64,000 nucleotides of DNA from [Clostridium] symbiosum (GCA_036419695.1 CP143946.1:5078001-5142000); one strand, 5' to 3'. Shown: positions 9,449 to 18,135, counted from the stretch's first letter. A program made the numbers and translations. Notes: generated by a model from the letters alone, not told the origin.

Positions 9449-9911
9449 CCGCTCTCACTCTCTTCTCTTTGCTCTGCACCGTTCCGGTGCCGTCTTTCTG
9501 CTCCCCGGCTGCCGTTTCCATTGATCCGCGTTCCCACCGCAGCTTTACCCCGATTGCGTATAATATTTTGCAAGTTATTATGTATCATTATATAATATGT
9601 TGGTTCAAAACGATAACCTGCGCGCTCTGCACACAGGTCACTGTCCCAACAATGAAAAACTGGCTCCGGCCTTAAAGCGGCCGCTTTCATCCAGCTCATT
9701 ATATAACATTACAAAATGTTATTCTCTATTGAAAATAGTATCATCTTGTAAAATTCTTGTCAAGATATTTGAATTTTTTTTATCACTATCTTTGCAGGAA
9801 GAAAACATTCGTTTTTCTTCCTGCCTGTTTCATAAATATATTTTATTTCGTTATATTTCTGACAATAAAGAAATGGCGGAATAGCCGCCTTTAACCTCAA
9901 AGCATAATTTG
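9449..9911. other. Intergenic region upstream of the importer operon
   Basis: No credible gene. The part next to dppD is mixed-composition, and about 9550-9900 is strongly A/T-rich with several TATAAT-like hexamers near 9560 and 9590 but no well-spaced -35 partner. Close to the SulP stop codon a short GGCGG/CCGCC stem (about 9868-9892) followed by T-rich sequence on the minus strand may terminate the SulP message. The importer promoter must lie here. Confidence 0.4.
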
Positions 9912-11564
9912 TCAGCGCCGGCAGCTCTCCGCCAGCTTCTCCGCCTCTGCCAGAGCCTCATCAATGCATCCGAAGAAATTATCTTCCCCGGCCTCCTGAC
10001 AAAAGCCGGCTTTCCTCATTACCTTCATTGGCTGCTCATTGACGTGTGACAGCATCAGTCTGATCCCCTTCTCCCGGCACACCCGGTTTAATTTTCTCAG
10101 GCTGTTCAGCGCCGTAATGTCCATGGCCGGGACACTCCTCATTCTCAGAATCATAACTTTCTTTTCCTCATGGAACGGCACTTCCAGAATCTTATCCGCC
10201 GCGGCAAAGAACATCGGCCCTGTAATCTCAAATACCATTGTATGGCCGGGGACCGGTTTTAAGTCCCTGGTGTCTTTTCCTTCCTCATACTCATCCAGGT
10301 AGGTCCATTCCTGTACATCGGCAACATCGGCCATCCTGCTCAGGAAAAGAAGGGATGCCAGAATCAGGCCGACCGCGATGGCAACCACCAGGTCAAAGAC
10401 CACCGTGAGGGAAAATGTCAGGACCAGCACCACTACATCGCTCTTCGGCGAAGTCTTTGCAATCTCTAAAAAGGTGCGCCAGCCGCTCATATTATAGGCC
10501 ACCATGAACAGAATTGCCGCAATGGCAGGCATTGGGATCAGCGCCGCATACGGCATCAGAAGCAGCAGTGTCAGAAGCAGGACTACTGCATGGACCATGC
10601 CTGCGACAGGGGAACTTCCTCCGTTTTTAATGTTGGCGGCCGTCCTTGCAATGGCGCCCGTGGCCGGGATTCCTCCAAAAAGGGCGGAACCAATATTTCC
10701 CAATCCCTGTGCAACGAGCTCCATGTTGGAGTTATGTTTACTGCCGATCATGCCGTCCGCCACCACACAGGAGAGCAGGGATTCGATCGCAGCCAGAATT
10801 GCAATGGTAAATGCATCCGGCAAAACGGTTTTCACGGTTTCATATGTAACCTCGGGGAGGTGGAAGGCCGGAAAGGAGGAGGAAATCGTATAGAGATCGC
10901 CAATCGTATTGACCTTAAGCGCCAGCGCCTTTACAAGCACCGCCGATACAAGCACCGCTATCAGGGACGGCGGCACTTTTTTATTAAGCTTTGGCCACAC
11001 AATCAGTATGGCGAGGGCGATCAGTCCCACTCCAAGCGCCTGCAGATTTGCAGTGCCAATGCAGGCAATCACCTGTTCCAGTTTTTCCATGGTCTCAAGC
11101 GGCGTCTTTTCAAAGGTCAGCCCCAAAAAATCTTTAATCTGCCCTATGACGATGGTCACCGCAATACCCGCCGTAAACCCGGTCGTGATCGTGAAGGGAA
11201 TAAACTTAATCATGCTGCCCAGCCGGAGAAGTCCCATGGCAACCAGAAGAATACCGGCCATCACGGTTGCAATAATCAGCCCGTCCATCCCGTTGCGGGC
11301 CACGATTCCGGCTACGATGGATGCAAATGCGGCCGTCGGTCCGGCAATCTGTACCTTGCTGCCACCGAAGAATGATATGATGAATCCTGCGATAATTGCC
11401 GTATAAAGTCCCTGTTCCGGCGTGACACCCGAGGCCAGCGCAAGGGCAATAGAAAGCGGCAGCGCAATAATCGCAACGATAACGCCTGCCGTCAGATCCC
11501 CGGCGAACTGTTTGCCGGAATAGCCTTTCATGGATAAAAAGAATTGTGGTTTCAGCTCTTTCAT
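9912..11564 (-). CDS. SulP family anion transporter with STAS domain
   Basis: A 550-residue SulP/SLC26-family permease. The ATG at 11562-11564 gives MKELKPQFFLSMKGYSGKQF, the usual start just before the first helix; the reading frame stays open for 29 more codons. The family signature around GVIVAIIALPLSIALALASG and the repeated AGPTAAFASIVAGIV / GGIPATGAIARTAANIKNGG elements of the two inverted transport repeats are visible. A C-terminal STAS domain begins near residue 430 (PGHTMVFEITGPMFFAAADK). The family moves sulfate, bicarbonate or dicarboxylates, and no neighbour narrows this down. The ribosome site (AAGGGG) is about 13 bases upstream, so the start is not certain. Confidence 0.92.
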   Translation of the reverse strand: MKELKPQFFLSMKGYSGKQFAGDLTAGVIVAIIALPLSIALALASGVTPEQGLYTAIIAGFIISFFGGSKVQIAGPTAAFASIVAGIVARNGMDGLIIATVMAGILLVAMGLLRLGSMIKFIPFTITTGFTAGIAVTIVIGQIKDFLGLTFEKTPLETMEKLEQVIACIGTANLQALGVGLIALAILIVWPKLNKKVPPSLIAVLVSAVLVKALALKVNTIGDLYTISSSFPAFHLPEVTYETVKTVLPDAFTIAILAAIESLLSCVVADGMIGSKHNSNMELVAQGLGNIGSALFGGIPATGAIARTAANIKNGGSSPVAGMVHAVVLLLTLLLLMPYAALIPMPAIAAILFMVAYNMSGWRTFLEIAKTSPKSDVVVLVLTFSLTVVFDLVVAIAVGLILASLLFLSRMADVADVQEWTYLDEYEEGKDTRDLKPVPGHTMVFEITGPMFFAAADKILEVPFHEEKKVMILRMRSVPAMDITALNSLRKLNRVCREKGIRLMLSHVNEQPMKVMRKAGFCQEAGEDNFFGCIDEALAEAEKLAESCRR

Positions 11565-11799
11565 AATCAATAAAACACCCCTTAAATAGTAATTCTCCGC
11601 AGAACTGTTAAAATCCTGCAAAGATACATCCATCTTACACTCTTTTTCCATGCCGGCACAAGTTCTTTTTTAAGTACTTTGTTTATTGTATACATATTTT
11701 ACATATAATTTACATTTTCTAGAATAAAGAGTTCCGCTTGCGGAACTTTTGCGCTGCCGCGCGGTTGCTTCTGCAACCATTTACCTCTGCGCGGCATGT

Positions 11800-11854
11800 G
11801 CATCCTCGCGGAGCGTTTTTGATTCATAGGACGTAATTTCCTATGAATCAAAAA
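11800..11854. repeat. Intergenic palindromic repeat, copy 1 (ATAGGA-type)
   Basis: A perfect 16-bp inverted repeat (arms 11816-11831 and 11839-11854, loop CGTAATT) flanked on the left by GCATCCTCGCGGAGCG. The same arrangement recurs at 22079-22135 with only a few differences, including the identical loop and the same GCATCCTC-CGGA-CG lead. The T5/A5 ends allow it to act as a bidirectional terminator. The conserved non-stem lead shows that it is a dispersed repeat and not just a chance terminator. Confidence 0.8.
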
Positions 11855-11887
11855 AACCTGTACAGGCGATGACTGCCCATACAGGTT
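11850..11887 (-). terminator. Rho-independent terminator of the lipoprotein gene
   Basis: Stem AACCTGTA / TACAGGTT (11855-11862 with 11880-11887) with a nested GGC/GCC helix, followed on the minus strand by seven T. It stands 58 bp beyond the stop codon of the lipoprotein gene that ends at 11945. Confidence 0.8.
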
Positions 11888-11944
11888 TCCCATTTTTATT
11901 TCTTCTTTTATTTTTATGCTGTCCGATATTTTATACCGTACGCA

Positions 11945-12724
11945 CTACTGTGCTGCAGGCATTTCCACTTCTGTGTATCCTTCCGTATCAGGCAGTTCCA
12001 CTGTAACTTCCTGTCCCGGATTGTTTACTTTACCGGTCAGATCCATTACCATGGTAACGGCTTCGCCCTGAAGATCCATGTCTACAGTCATCTTCATTGT
12101 CATGTCTGTGTAATATCCGTCTTTGTTAACTATATAAGTTCCGCTGGCTTCCTTGAATGACATCTGTGTGTCGCCCATAGCGCCCATTCCGCTCATGCTG
12201 CCCATAACGTCGGTTAAGTACTCGTTCATCTTGTCAGGATCTGCGGTGAAAGTCAGGATTGTGTTGTCTCCCTCTTTCGCCATTGTAAGATCCTTAAGCT
12301 GATCGGACTGAAGATTGGTGCTCTCCGTGCTCTGTTTTACGGATTCCATAAGAGCTGTCAGATCCATTGGATATTTGATCTTCTGGCCCATGCTGTCCAT
12401 GTAATAGTATCCGTCTTTATAGAAGATCGTTGCATCCAGGGTCTGGCCCATCAGGGATGTCTTTGTCTCAGCCAGGTACTGCATGGTATCCTTGCTGACA
12501 TCGCTCATCTTCATCTTCATATCCACGGTTACGTCGATATTCTCTTCCCCCTGTGTCATGGTCATCTTCATCGTTGTATCCATGTCCATGGAAGTCAGTT
12601 CTGAATTCTTTTTCACTGCTGTGTCAAAAACCTCTTTCGGGTCTGCTTTCTTAGCGCAGGCTGTCATGGAAAATACCATCATGGTAGACAGGATCACTGC
12701 TGCTGTTCTAATCATTTTTTTCAT
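11945..12724 (-). CDS. DUF6612-like lipoprotein
   Basis: A 259-residue secreted lipoprotein with signal peptide and lipobox SMTAC (Cys about 24). After the Cys comes a charged stretch and then alternating beta strands rich in Thr and Met (TMKMTMTQGEENIDVTVDMK and similar), resembling the LolA/LppX-like fold of DUF6612-family lipoproteins from Firmicutes. That assignment is by resemblance only. It is a single-gene unit with its own promoter and terminator. The function is not known. Confidence 0.8.
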   Translation of the reverse strand: MKKMIRTAAVILSTMMVFSMTACAKKADPKEVFDTAVKKNSELTSMDMDTTMKMTMTQGEENIDVTVDMKMKMSDVSKDTMQYLAETKTSLMGQTLDATIFYKDGYYYMDSMGQKIKYPMDLTALMESVKQSTESTNLQSDQLKDLTMAKEGDNTILTFTADPDKMNEYLTDVMGSMSGMGAMGDTQMSFKEASGTYIVNKDGYYTDMTMKMTVDMDLQGEAVTMVMDLTGKVNNPGQEVTVELPDTEGYTEVEMPAAQ

Positions 12725-12798
12725 AGTGTTACTCCTTTTTCCTCTCTCTTTATACTTCTTACTGTAATACTAAATTGTTTACCAGAAAGTATAATAGA

Positions 12799-12827
12799 AG
12801 TATAGCATTTATTTGTGTGGCGGACAA
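12799..12827 (-). promoter_or_regulatory. Sigma-A-type promoter of the lipoprotein gene
   Basis: On the minus strand TTGTCC and TATACT are separated by 17 bases. The -10 is 75 bp upstream of the ATG at 12724. The remaining gap up to 13039 is A/T-rich and holds no gene; the promoter of the rightward fusion gene should be there but was not assigned. Confidence 0.6.
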
Positions 12828-13039
12828 TTGTCTATATTTACCATTTAATTAATATTTTGCGTCATTTTTATTACAATATTGTCTTTACAAAAGATTAATT
12901 CCCGCTCAAACTGTCTCTGAGTGAAAGACACGGGCGGAAAGGATGATACCTCCCTCTTTGTTATCTTGAATTATTTTTTCACTTCAGTTATCATAAAATA
13001 CAGAAACCATCTTACAAACCGATTTAAAGGAGTCTGATT

Positions 13040-14395
13040 ATGCCTTTTGTTTCACTGATTATTCCCATATACAATGCGGAAAAATACCTTCGCCGATGTC
13101 TGGACAGCGCAATGCAGCAGACCTTTCAGGACATGGAAATCATCCTGGTCAATGACGGCAGCGAGGATGCCAGCCTGGATATCTGCCGGGAATACGGGGA
13201 ACTGGACAGCCGGTTCCGGATTATCGATAAAGAAAATACCGGTGTATCGGACAGCCGTAACCAGGCCATTTCGGCCGCCGTCGGGACCTATCTCCAATTC
13301 ATGGACAGTGACGACTGGCTGACTCCGGATGCAACGGAAAGCTTTGTCCATGCAGCTAAAAAATACGACTGCGATTTGGTCATTGCGGATTTCTACCGTG
13401 TAGACAAAGCCGTATTCACCGAAAAGCAGCATATCCGGGAACGGGGATTGCTCAGCCGTGAGACGTATGCGGAATATATGATGCAGGACCCGGCGGATTT
13501 CTATTACGGAGTGCTCTGGAATAAATTATACCGGCGCAGCATTATTGAAACACATCGTCTGAAAATGGAGGAAAAGCTCCATTGGTGTGAGGATTTTCTG
13601 TTCAATCTCAGCTTTATCCGGTACGCCGAACGTTTTACCGCGATCCAGACGCCGATTTACTACTACATGAAGCGGAAAGGGAGCCTTGTCAGCACAGACT
13701 GGAAAAAAGCCAATGCGCTGCTGCTCAAATTCTATCTGCTGAAAGTTTATAAAGAACTGTATCAGAGCATGAACCTGTACGAGGAAAATAAACTGCGCAT
13801 CAATGCATTCGTGGTGGCCTTCGCCAAGGACGGCGGCGTGGCCGCCCCCCTGAGCCGGCGCAGGCAGAGGCTGGATGAGGAAATATATATTGAAGACGAA
13901 CTTCCTCCCGGATACGTCCGGGTATCCCATCCCTTCGAACCGGTATATGATGAAAACTCCCGTATATTAATCCTCGGCAGCTTTCCATCCGTCAAATCCA
14001 GGGAAACGAATTTTTACTACGGACGCCCCCAGAACCGGTTCTGGAAACTGATCGCCCGCCTGACCGGAGAACCGGTTCCCGAAACCATCGAGGAGAAAAA
14101 AGCTTTGCTGCTGCGCCATGGAATCGCGGTGTGGGATGTGGTTGCCGCCTGCGATATCAAGGGGTCCAGCGACAAGAGCATCCGCAATATCATTCCGACG
14201 GATATCAACCGGATCCTGCGCTCGGCAAACATTGAAAAAATCATAGCCAACGGCGACTCCGCCTTTCATCTTTACCGAAAATACTGCCAGGAACAAACCG
14301 GAAGAGAGGCGGTCAAGTGCCCCTCCACCAGCCCGGCCAATGCATTGTTTACGCTGGAACGGCTGAAGGAGGAGTGGGAGAAGGCGCTTAAGTAA
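13040..14395 (+). CDS. Family 2 glycosyltransferase fused to DNA-deoxyinosine glycosylase
   Basis: A 451-residue uninterrupted frame with two unrelated domains. Residues 1 to about 265 are a GT-A family 2 glycosyltransferase: VSLIIPIYNAEKYLRRCLDS, then VNDGSEDASLDIC, the DSDDW metal-binding motif and an ED motif in HWCEDFLFNLSFIRYAE. Residues from about 292 onwards match mismatch-specific DNA-deoxyinosine (hypoxanthine) glycosylases of the uracil-DNA glycosylase superfamily: HPFEPVYDENSRILILGSFP, YYGRPQNRFWK, LLLRHGIAVWDVVAAC and STSPANALF. Both halves keep their motifs. AAAGGAG lies eight bases before the ATG. The junction, around residue 270, falls where related glycosyltransferases normally carry a different C-terminal part, so the fusion may be a recent recombination. 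Whether both activities survive is unknown. Confidence 0.85.
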   Translation: MPFVSLIIPIYNAEKYLRRCLDSAMQQTFQDMEIILVNDGSEDASLDICREYGELDSRFRIIDKENTGVSDSRNQAISAAVGTYLQFMDSDDWLTPDATESFVHAAKKYDCDLVIADFYRVDKAVFTEKQHIRERGLLSRETYAEYMMQDPADFYYGVLWNKLYRRSIIETHRLKMEEKLHWCEDFLFNLSFIRYAERFTAIQTPIYYYMKRKGSLVSTDWKKANALLLKFYLLKVYKELYQSMNLYEENKLRINAFVVAFAKDGGVAAPLSRRRQRLDEEIYIEDELPPGYVRVSHPFEPVYDENSRILILGSFPSVKSRETNFYYGRPQNRFWKLIARLTGEPVPETIEEKKALLLRHGIAVWDVVAACDIKGSSDKSIRNIIPTDINRILRSANIEKIIANGDSAFHLYRKYCQEQTGREAVKCPSTSPANALFTLERLKEEWEKALK

Positions 14396-14396
14396 C

Positions 14397-14483
14397 AGCG
14401 CCATTCACGACCAGCTTATTTCCGAGTATGGTGAAAAATTCACCAGGGAACAGGCGGATTATGCTATTGCAAATCTCAATTGA
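14397..14483 (+). pseudogene. Remnant of an Ltp-family lipoprotein (C-terminal tail)
   Basis: Starting two bases after the fusion gene stop, the +1 frame reads SAIHDQLISEYGEKFTREQA and ends DYAIANLN-stop. This is the last part of the short helical repeat found in Ltp-type (host cell surface-exposed) lipoproteins of Firmicutes. No start codon, signal peptide or earlier repeats exist upstream, because the fusion gene occupies that space. It is therefore a gene fragment left by a deletion that also brought the fusion gene here. Confidence 0.7.
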
Positions 14484-14503
14484 TTCTTTTTAAAGGAAAT
14501 ATA

Positions 14504-14561
14504 AAAGGCCGGTTTCCGAAGGAGCTTTGATTTGCTCCCGGAGAACGGCCTTTCTGCTTTT
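14504..14561 (+). terminator. Rho-independent terminator after the Ltp remnant
   Basis: Stem AAAGGCCG / CGGCCTTT with a second inner stem GGAGC/GCTCC, followed by TTTCTGCTTTTTA. It serves the rightward fusion gene and, originally, the lost lipoprotein gene. Confidence 0.7.
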
Positions 14562-14603
14562 TAAAATCTGCAAAAGAACATCCAAAGATTATTGAATCCT
14601 GCA

Positions 14604-15048
14604 CTACAACGTATCTGATTTATGACCATTACATTTGGAACAAAGAACTTGAAGATTTGATATAACTGTTTTACCGCCTTTAGAAATCGGTATAATATGG
14701 TCGATATGTAATCCAACTTCTTTGATTTTTGCTATGATATTCCCTAAGTGTGCACTCTTAATTAATCTCTTTGAGTTGCTCATAGCGATTATATAAATAA
14801 AGATAGCTGCATGAAAATTGACTGTCAACTGTATCAACCTTATAAGAAGTTTTAATATAATTCTTCTGTCTATATCGTGTCTGTTGACGGGTAAGTACAA
14901 ATTGGAATGCATTATCATCATTTAATATATTATGATATTGTTTTGTACAGAAATTTTTCAATACGCTTTTTTCAAGTTTTTTCTGACAATACTCTTTCCA
15001 ATTTTGAACTTTTTCGTCGTGTTGCTCAATCAAATAGGGATTTAGTTG
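14604..15048 (-). pseudogene. Broken HNH endonuclease gene
   Basis: Two overlapping minus-strand frames encode the start and the end of one protein. The upstream frame (about 15048-14758) reads QLNPYLIEQHDEKVQNW and on to CSYLYLYNRYEQLKEIN-stop. The other frame (to 14604) resumes with KEVGLHIDHIIPISKGGKT and ends NLQVLCSKCNGHKSDTL, the bb-alpha-metal HNH core. The part between LKEI and KEVGL, expected to carry the first CxxC zinc pair, is missing and the frame is shifted, so this looks like an internal deletion. The N-terminus is cut off where the repeat element at 15036 begins. The gene is not functional. Confidence 0.75.
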
Positions 15049-15400
15049 AGATGCGAGGACGCCTCTGTAAGACGGCGGACGGGGTAGTGGGAGGGTGTGG
15101 ATGAGTCTTCAGTCCCGGTTTGTAGGTTGTGGTGAGGGGGAATCCGGAGAAAGACTTTCCTGCGGGGACACGCTCCCGCTTGTGAAGCGCACAGCGGATG
15201 CTAAGCTCGAAAGGACCTCGCTAAGCACCGGCGGGCTTCAAGGTCACCCTTCGGAAAGTTTTTCTCCTCCTTCCCCCGGGCAGGTTGTCGACGGGACTGA
15301 AGACTCAGGGAAGGTTGTTGCCCCGTCCGCCGGCTTCAGGGCTGATTGTCTCTTTCGTCAAGTAAGGGGAAGGTATTGTTGCGTCCACTATGTAGTCGTG
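15036..15400 (+). repeat. Structured RNA-like repeat, copy A
   Basis: First of five copies of an unrecognised element of about 350 bases. The core runs 15105-15304, closed by the 14-base GTCTTCAGTCCCGG and its inverted partner ending GGGACTGAAGAC. Outside it an extra 12-bp stem pairs 15073-15084 with 15321-15332. Inside are stems GGGGGAA/TTCCCCC, a 15-bp A-rich/T-rich helix, a CGCTT/AAGCG hairpin and an ATGCT/AGCAC-type hairpin. Right of the core a conserved tail follows (CTGATTGTCTCTTTC...CCACTATG). It faces copy B tail to tail across about 175 bp of unique A/T-rich sequence (15401-15574). It abuts the broken HNH gene. No protein is supported here. Confidence 0.85.
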
Positions 15401-15574
15401 AATTTTTTACCTTATGAAGGTATTCTGGGCTGGATTCAGAGAAAAATCCAAAGCTATATTTAATGATGAATCAAAAAATTCAATGGTTATTCAAGGACAG
15501 ATAAAGCTTCAAAGCTCAGATTCATCAATTTAATACCATGCAGGGGGCATTCTCCTGGAATTCGAGAAAATGTA

Positions 15575-15925
15575 GTGGCAGCGACAATCCCTCCCCCCTT
15601 TGAAGGAATAAGAACAATTCAGCGGCCGCAGGCCGGGTTTCGGGATGGCGAAAACCAACGCGTCTTCAGTCCCGGTCCATAACCTACCGGTGGGGAAGAA
15701 GGGAGAAAAAGATTCCGGAGGGAACCTGGGAGTCCATCGGCACTTACCGAGGTTTTTTCGAGGTTAGTGTCCGCTATGTACTCCAAAGAGCGCAAGCGTT
15801 TCCCGCAGGAACTTTTTCTGCCCGGATTCCCCACCCGCGACCAAACTCAAACCGGGACTGAAGACTCACAACCTCCCCTCACCATCCCGCCCCCCGACCG
15901 TCCCGGCGGCGTTCTCATTCCTCAA
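15575..15925 (-). repeat. Structured RNA-like repeat, copy B (inverted relative to A)
   Basis: Core 15662-15865, closed by the same 14-bp stem in inverse orientation. On the minus strand the order is: G-rich lead, outer stem CGGGATGG/CCATCCCG, 14-bp stem, GTGGGGAA/TTCCCCAC, AGAAAAAG/CTTTTTCT, hairpin GCGCTC/GAGTAC and hairpin ACACT/AGTG. It is nearly identical to copy E at the right end of the window but clearly diverged from copy A. The outer end is GGATTTAATTGAG on the minus strand, as in E. The A-B pair thus forms a unit of about 890 bp with long imperfect terminal inverted repeats. Confidence 0.85.
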
Positions 15926-16152
15926 TTAAATCCTCACTTCTATTCTTGTACTCTTCGCTCATTTCTAGACCTATTATTAAACTGATGCCATGTTCGACCG
16001 TGCTTTTTGTTTTATGACAAATACTACTGTCAAATACATCAACCATCTGTATTTCATTTGTAAAAAGCCCGTAATCCGATTACAAACAAAACGAGACCGA
16101 ACAGCAGAACTTTATACACTGTCTGCAATTGTCTAAAGCTTTTCAAAGAATG

Positions 16153-16193
16153 AAAAAGGCTGAAATCCCTTTAAATCAAGGAAATTCCAGCCA
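16153..16193 (-). terminator. Terminator downstream of tRNA-Gly(GCC)
   Basis: On the minus strand GGCTG and CAGCC enclose an interrupted A/T-rich stem and are followed by TTTTTC, ten bases after the tRNA 3' end. Between copy B and this stem (15926-16152) I see no gene, only A/T-rich sequence. Confidence 0.7.
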
Positions 16194-16201
16194 TAAAAAA
16201 G

Positions 16202-16273
16202 AGCGCGAGACGGGATTCGAACCCGCGACCCTCGCCTTGGCAAGGCGATACTCCACCACTGAGCCACTCGCGC
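16202..16273 (-). tRNA. tRNA-Gly (GCC)
   Basis: Cloverleaf on the minus strand: acceptor GCGCGAG/CTCGCGC, D arm GGCTCAGTGGTGGAG, anticodon loop CTTGCCAAG giving GCC, T arm GGGTTCGAATCCC and discriminator U. The 3' CCA is not encoded. Confidence 0.96.
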
Positions 16274-16458
16274 ATACGTTGTATAAATTGTTTCTGTTCC
16301 CAGGTTTTATAATAACCTGTCAACGAAAAATATTCTATCATAACTTATGCGCTATGGCAAGTGGTTTTTGCGGATTTTTTCAAATTTTTTATTTAATTTC
16401 TCCTATTGCCCCTCTGTTTTCCTTTTCACTTCCTCCGGACAAAAAAGATTCGGCCGTT

Positions 16459-18135
16459 TTAAATGATGATGCCGTACTTTTTAATCCGGTACTGAAGACT
16501 CTGCCTCCTGAGTCCCAGGGCATCCGCAGTCTTTGTGATATTGTATCCGTAATGCTCCAGCGCCTTCTGTATTACCTGGTGCTCGTACGCATCCATAATT
16601 CCCTGAAGTTCCACGCCCGGTGTAAAACCGGAGGCGCCGTCTCCGCCAAATGGCGCATTGGGCCTTGACTCATTCCTCTCCTCCCCGAATTTACGCAGGT
16701 AGCCCGGCAGATGCTCCCGTTTCAGCACCTCCCCATCCGCCACGTTCTGCGCGTAATCCAGCACATGAAACAGCTCTCTGACGTTTCCCGGCCAGGAATA
16801 GGCGCGGAATACTTCCATTACCTCCTGGGTAATACCGGAAAAAGAATGTACATACTGAAACGCCGTGGCATTCAGCCGGTACTCGATCAGCTCCTCCAAA
16901 TCTTCCTTATGCTCCCTCAGCGGCGGCAGTTCAATCATAACCGTCGACAGCCGGTAGAACAAGTCCTTCCTGAACTGGTTTTCCGCAATCGCATGGAAGG
17001 GATCCTCATTACAGGAGGAGATGATACGAACGTCCATCCTGATGTCTTTCTGTCCGCCTACCCTGCGGAATGTATTCTCCTGTATCGCTCTCAGAATTTT
17101 GGACTGCATGCTCAGGCTCATGGAATTTAACTCATCCAGAAACAGAGTACCGCCCTCGGCCTCCTCAAAGTAACCGGCTTTATTCTCACTGCCCGTAAAG
17201 CTGCCTTTCTGCGTTCCGAACAGCAGGCTCTCAATCAGGGACTCCGGTATGGCCGCGCAGTTCAGCGCAACGAATTTCTTGTCCTTCCGGCCGCTGGCCC
17301 TGTGGATGCTCTGGGCAAAAATCTCTTTGCCGGTCCCGGTCTCCCCAACCAGAAGAATGGAGCTGTTCTGATGCGCCACCTTCCTGGCTATATTCACCGC
17401 CTCTTTCAGCTTGGCTCCGTGGCCGATAATATGGTCAAAAGAATAGCCCGTAAAACGGGTATAGTGGGAGTGCTCCTCATAGAGTTTCAGAGCATGGTCG
17501 ATCTCTCCCATTTTCTTATTATACGTTTTTACGATATCGCTGTTCTGCTCAAACACGACGGAACCTAAAAGCTCCTTCCCCATTCTGATGGGGTAAGCGG
17601 TGTTTGCCGTAGCAATGGAAATACCGTCGCTGGACTTATAGTGATCCACCCGGTTGATTACCGGAGACTGGGTCCGCAGGCATGTCATAATCGTGCTGAT
17701 ATTCTCATCCAGGTTATACATATCCAGCAGATGACGCCCCTCTATCGGAACATCATTGGGAATGTGTGCAATCTCCCTGCTGGCCTTGTTAAAAAATACG
17801 GCACAGGCATTTTTATCATAAATCTGGATTCCCTCCGCAATATGATCCAGCGTTTTCGCAAACAGATATCCCTGATCGTCTCTTTTCTTAAAAAACAGAT
17901 AGGAATGCCCGTCTGCCGCCTCCAGTTTTTCAAAATTAAAATGATCTTCGTCCCAGAATATCTCGCCTTCTCTCTCATCATCCTTCATGGCAAAAACCCC
18001 GGATGGCTTTTCTCCCCTCAGAATCCAGTTGGAAAAAAGCAGTCTGTACATGCTCTCCGCCTGCGGAGTCCCCCATTCTACGCGAAGCATTACCTGATTT
18101 TCGTCCAGTACAAAGTAAAAATCATAAAATTTCAT
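16459..18135 (-). CDS. Sigma-54-dependent transcriptional activator (PAS, AAA+, Fis-type HTH)
   Basis: A 558-residue bacterial enhancer-binding protein. Residues 1-100 are an unassigned sensory region. A PAS-like domain follows at about 105-215 (LDHIAEGIQIYDKNACAVFF). The AAA+ domain spans about 235-465, with Walker A GETGTGKE and Walker B GGTLFLDEL. The sigma-54 contact loop reads GSFTGS, not the usual GAFTGA. A Fis-type helix-turn-helix closes the protein (NITKTADALGLRRQSLQYRI). It is divergent from the BCCT operon, whose promoter is of the -24/-12 type, and tandem sites lie between them, so it very probably activates that operon in response to a ligand sensed by the PAS domain. Confidence 0.93.
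   Translation of the reverse strand: MKFYDFYFVLDENQVMLRVEWGTPQAESMYRLLFSNWILRGEKPSGVFAMKDDEREGEIFWDEDHFNFEKLEAADGHSYLFFKKRDDQGYLFAKTLDHIAEGIQIYDKNACAVFFNKASREIAHIPNDVPIEGRHLLDMYNLDENISTIMTCLRTQSPVINRVDHYKSSDGISIATANTAYPIRMGKELLGSVVFEQNSDIVKTYNKKMGEIDHALKLYEEHSHYTRFTGYSFDHIIGHGAKLKEAVNIARKVAHQNSSILLVGETGTGKEIFAQSIHRASGRKDKKFVALNCAAIPESLIESLLFGTQKGSFTGSENKAGYFEEAEGGTLFLDELNSMSLSMQSKILRAIQENTFRRVGGQKDIRMDVRIISSCNEDPFHAIAENQFRKDLFYRLSTVMIELPPLREHKEDLEELIEYRLNATAFQYVHSFSGITQEVMEVFRAYSWPGNVRELFHVLDYAQNVADGEVLKREHLPGYLRKFGEERNESRPNAPFGGDGASGFTPGVELQGIMDAYEHQVIQKALEHYGYNITKTADALGLRRQSLQYRIKKYGIII

Noticed and set aside
11699..11893. A 64-codon minus-strand frame through the palindrome and terminator
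   Set aside because: It covers the hairpins of the lipoprotein terminator and the repeat and has no ribosome site.
14604..15033. Two separate small genes at the HNH locus
   Set aside because: They are the front and rear parts of one HNH protein in different frames, with the middle deleted and no ribosome site for the second part.
15036..15925. CRISPR array or group II intron as explanation of the repeats
   Set aside because: There are no regularly spaced short repeats, no cas genes, no reverse transcriptase and no recognisable domain V; the repeats are long, inverted and far apart.
15095..15985. Open frames of 60-120 codons inside copies A and B, some with similar peptides in E (for example SKERKRFPQELFLPGFPT)
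   Set aside because: Peptide similarity follows from nucleotide similarity; the frames break at small indels between copies, lack ribosome sites and run on either strand, whereas compensatory base changes favour an RNA fold.
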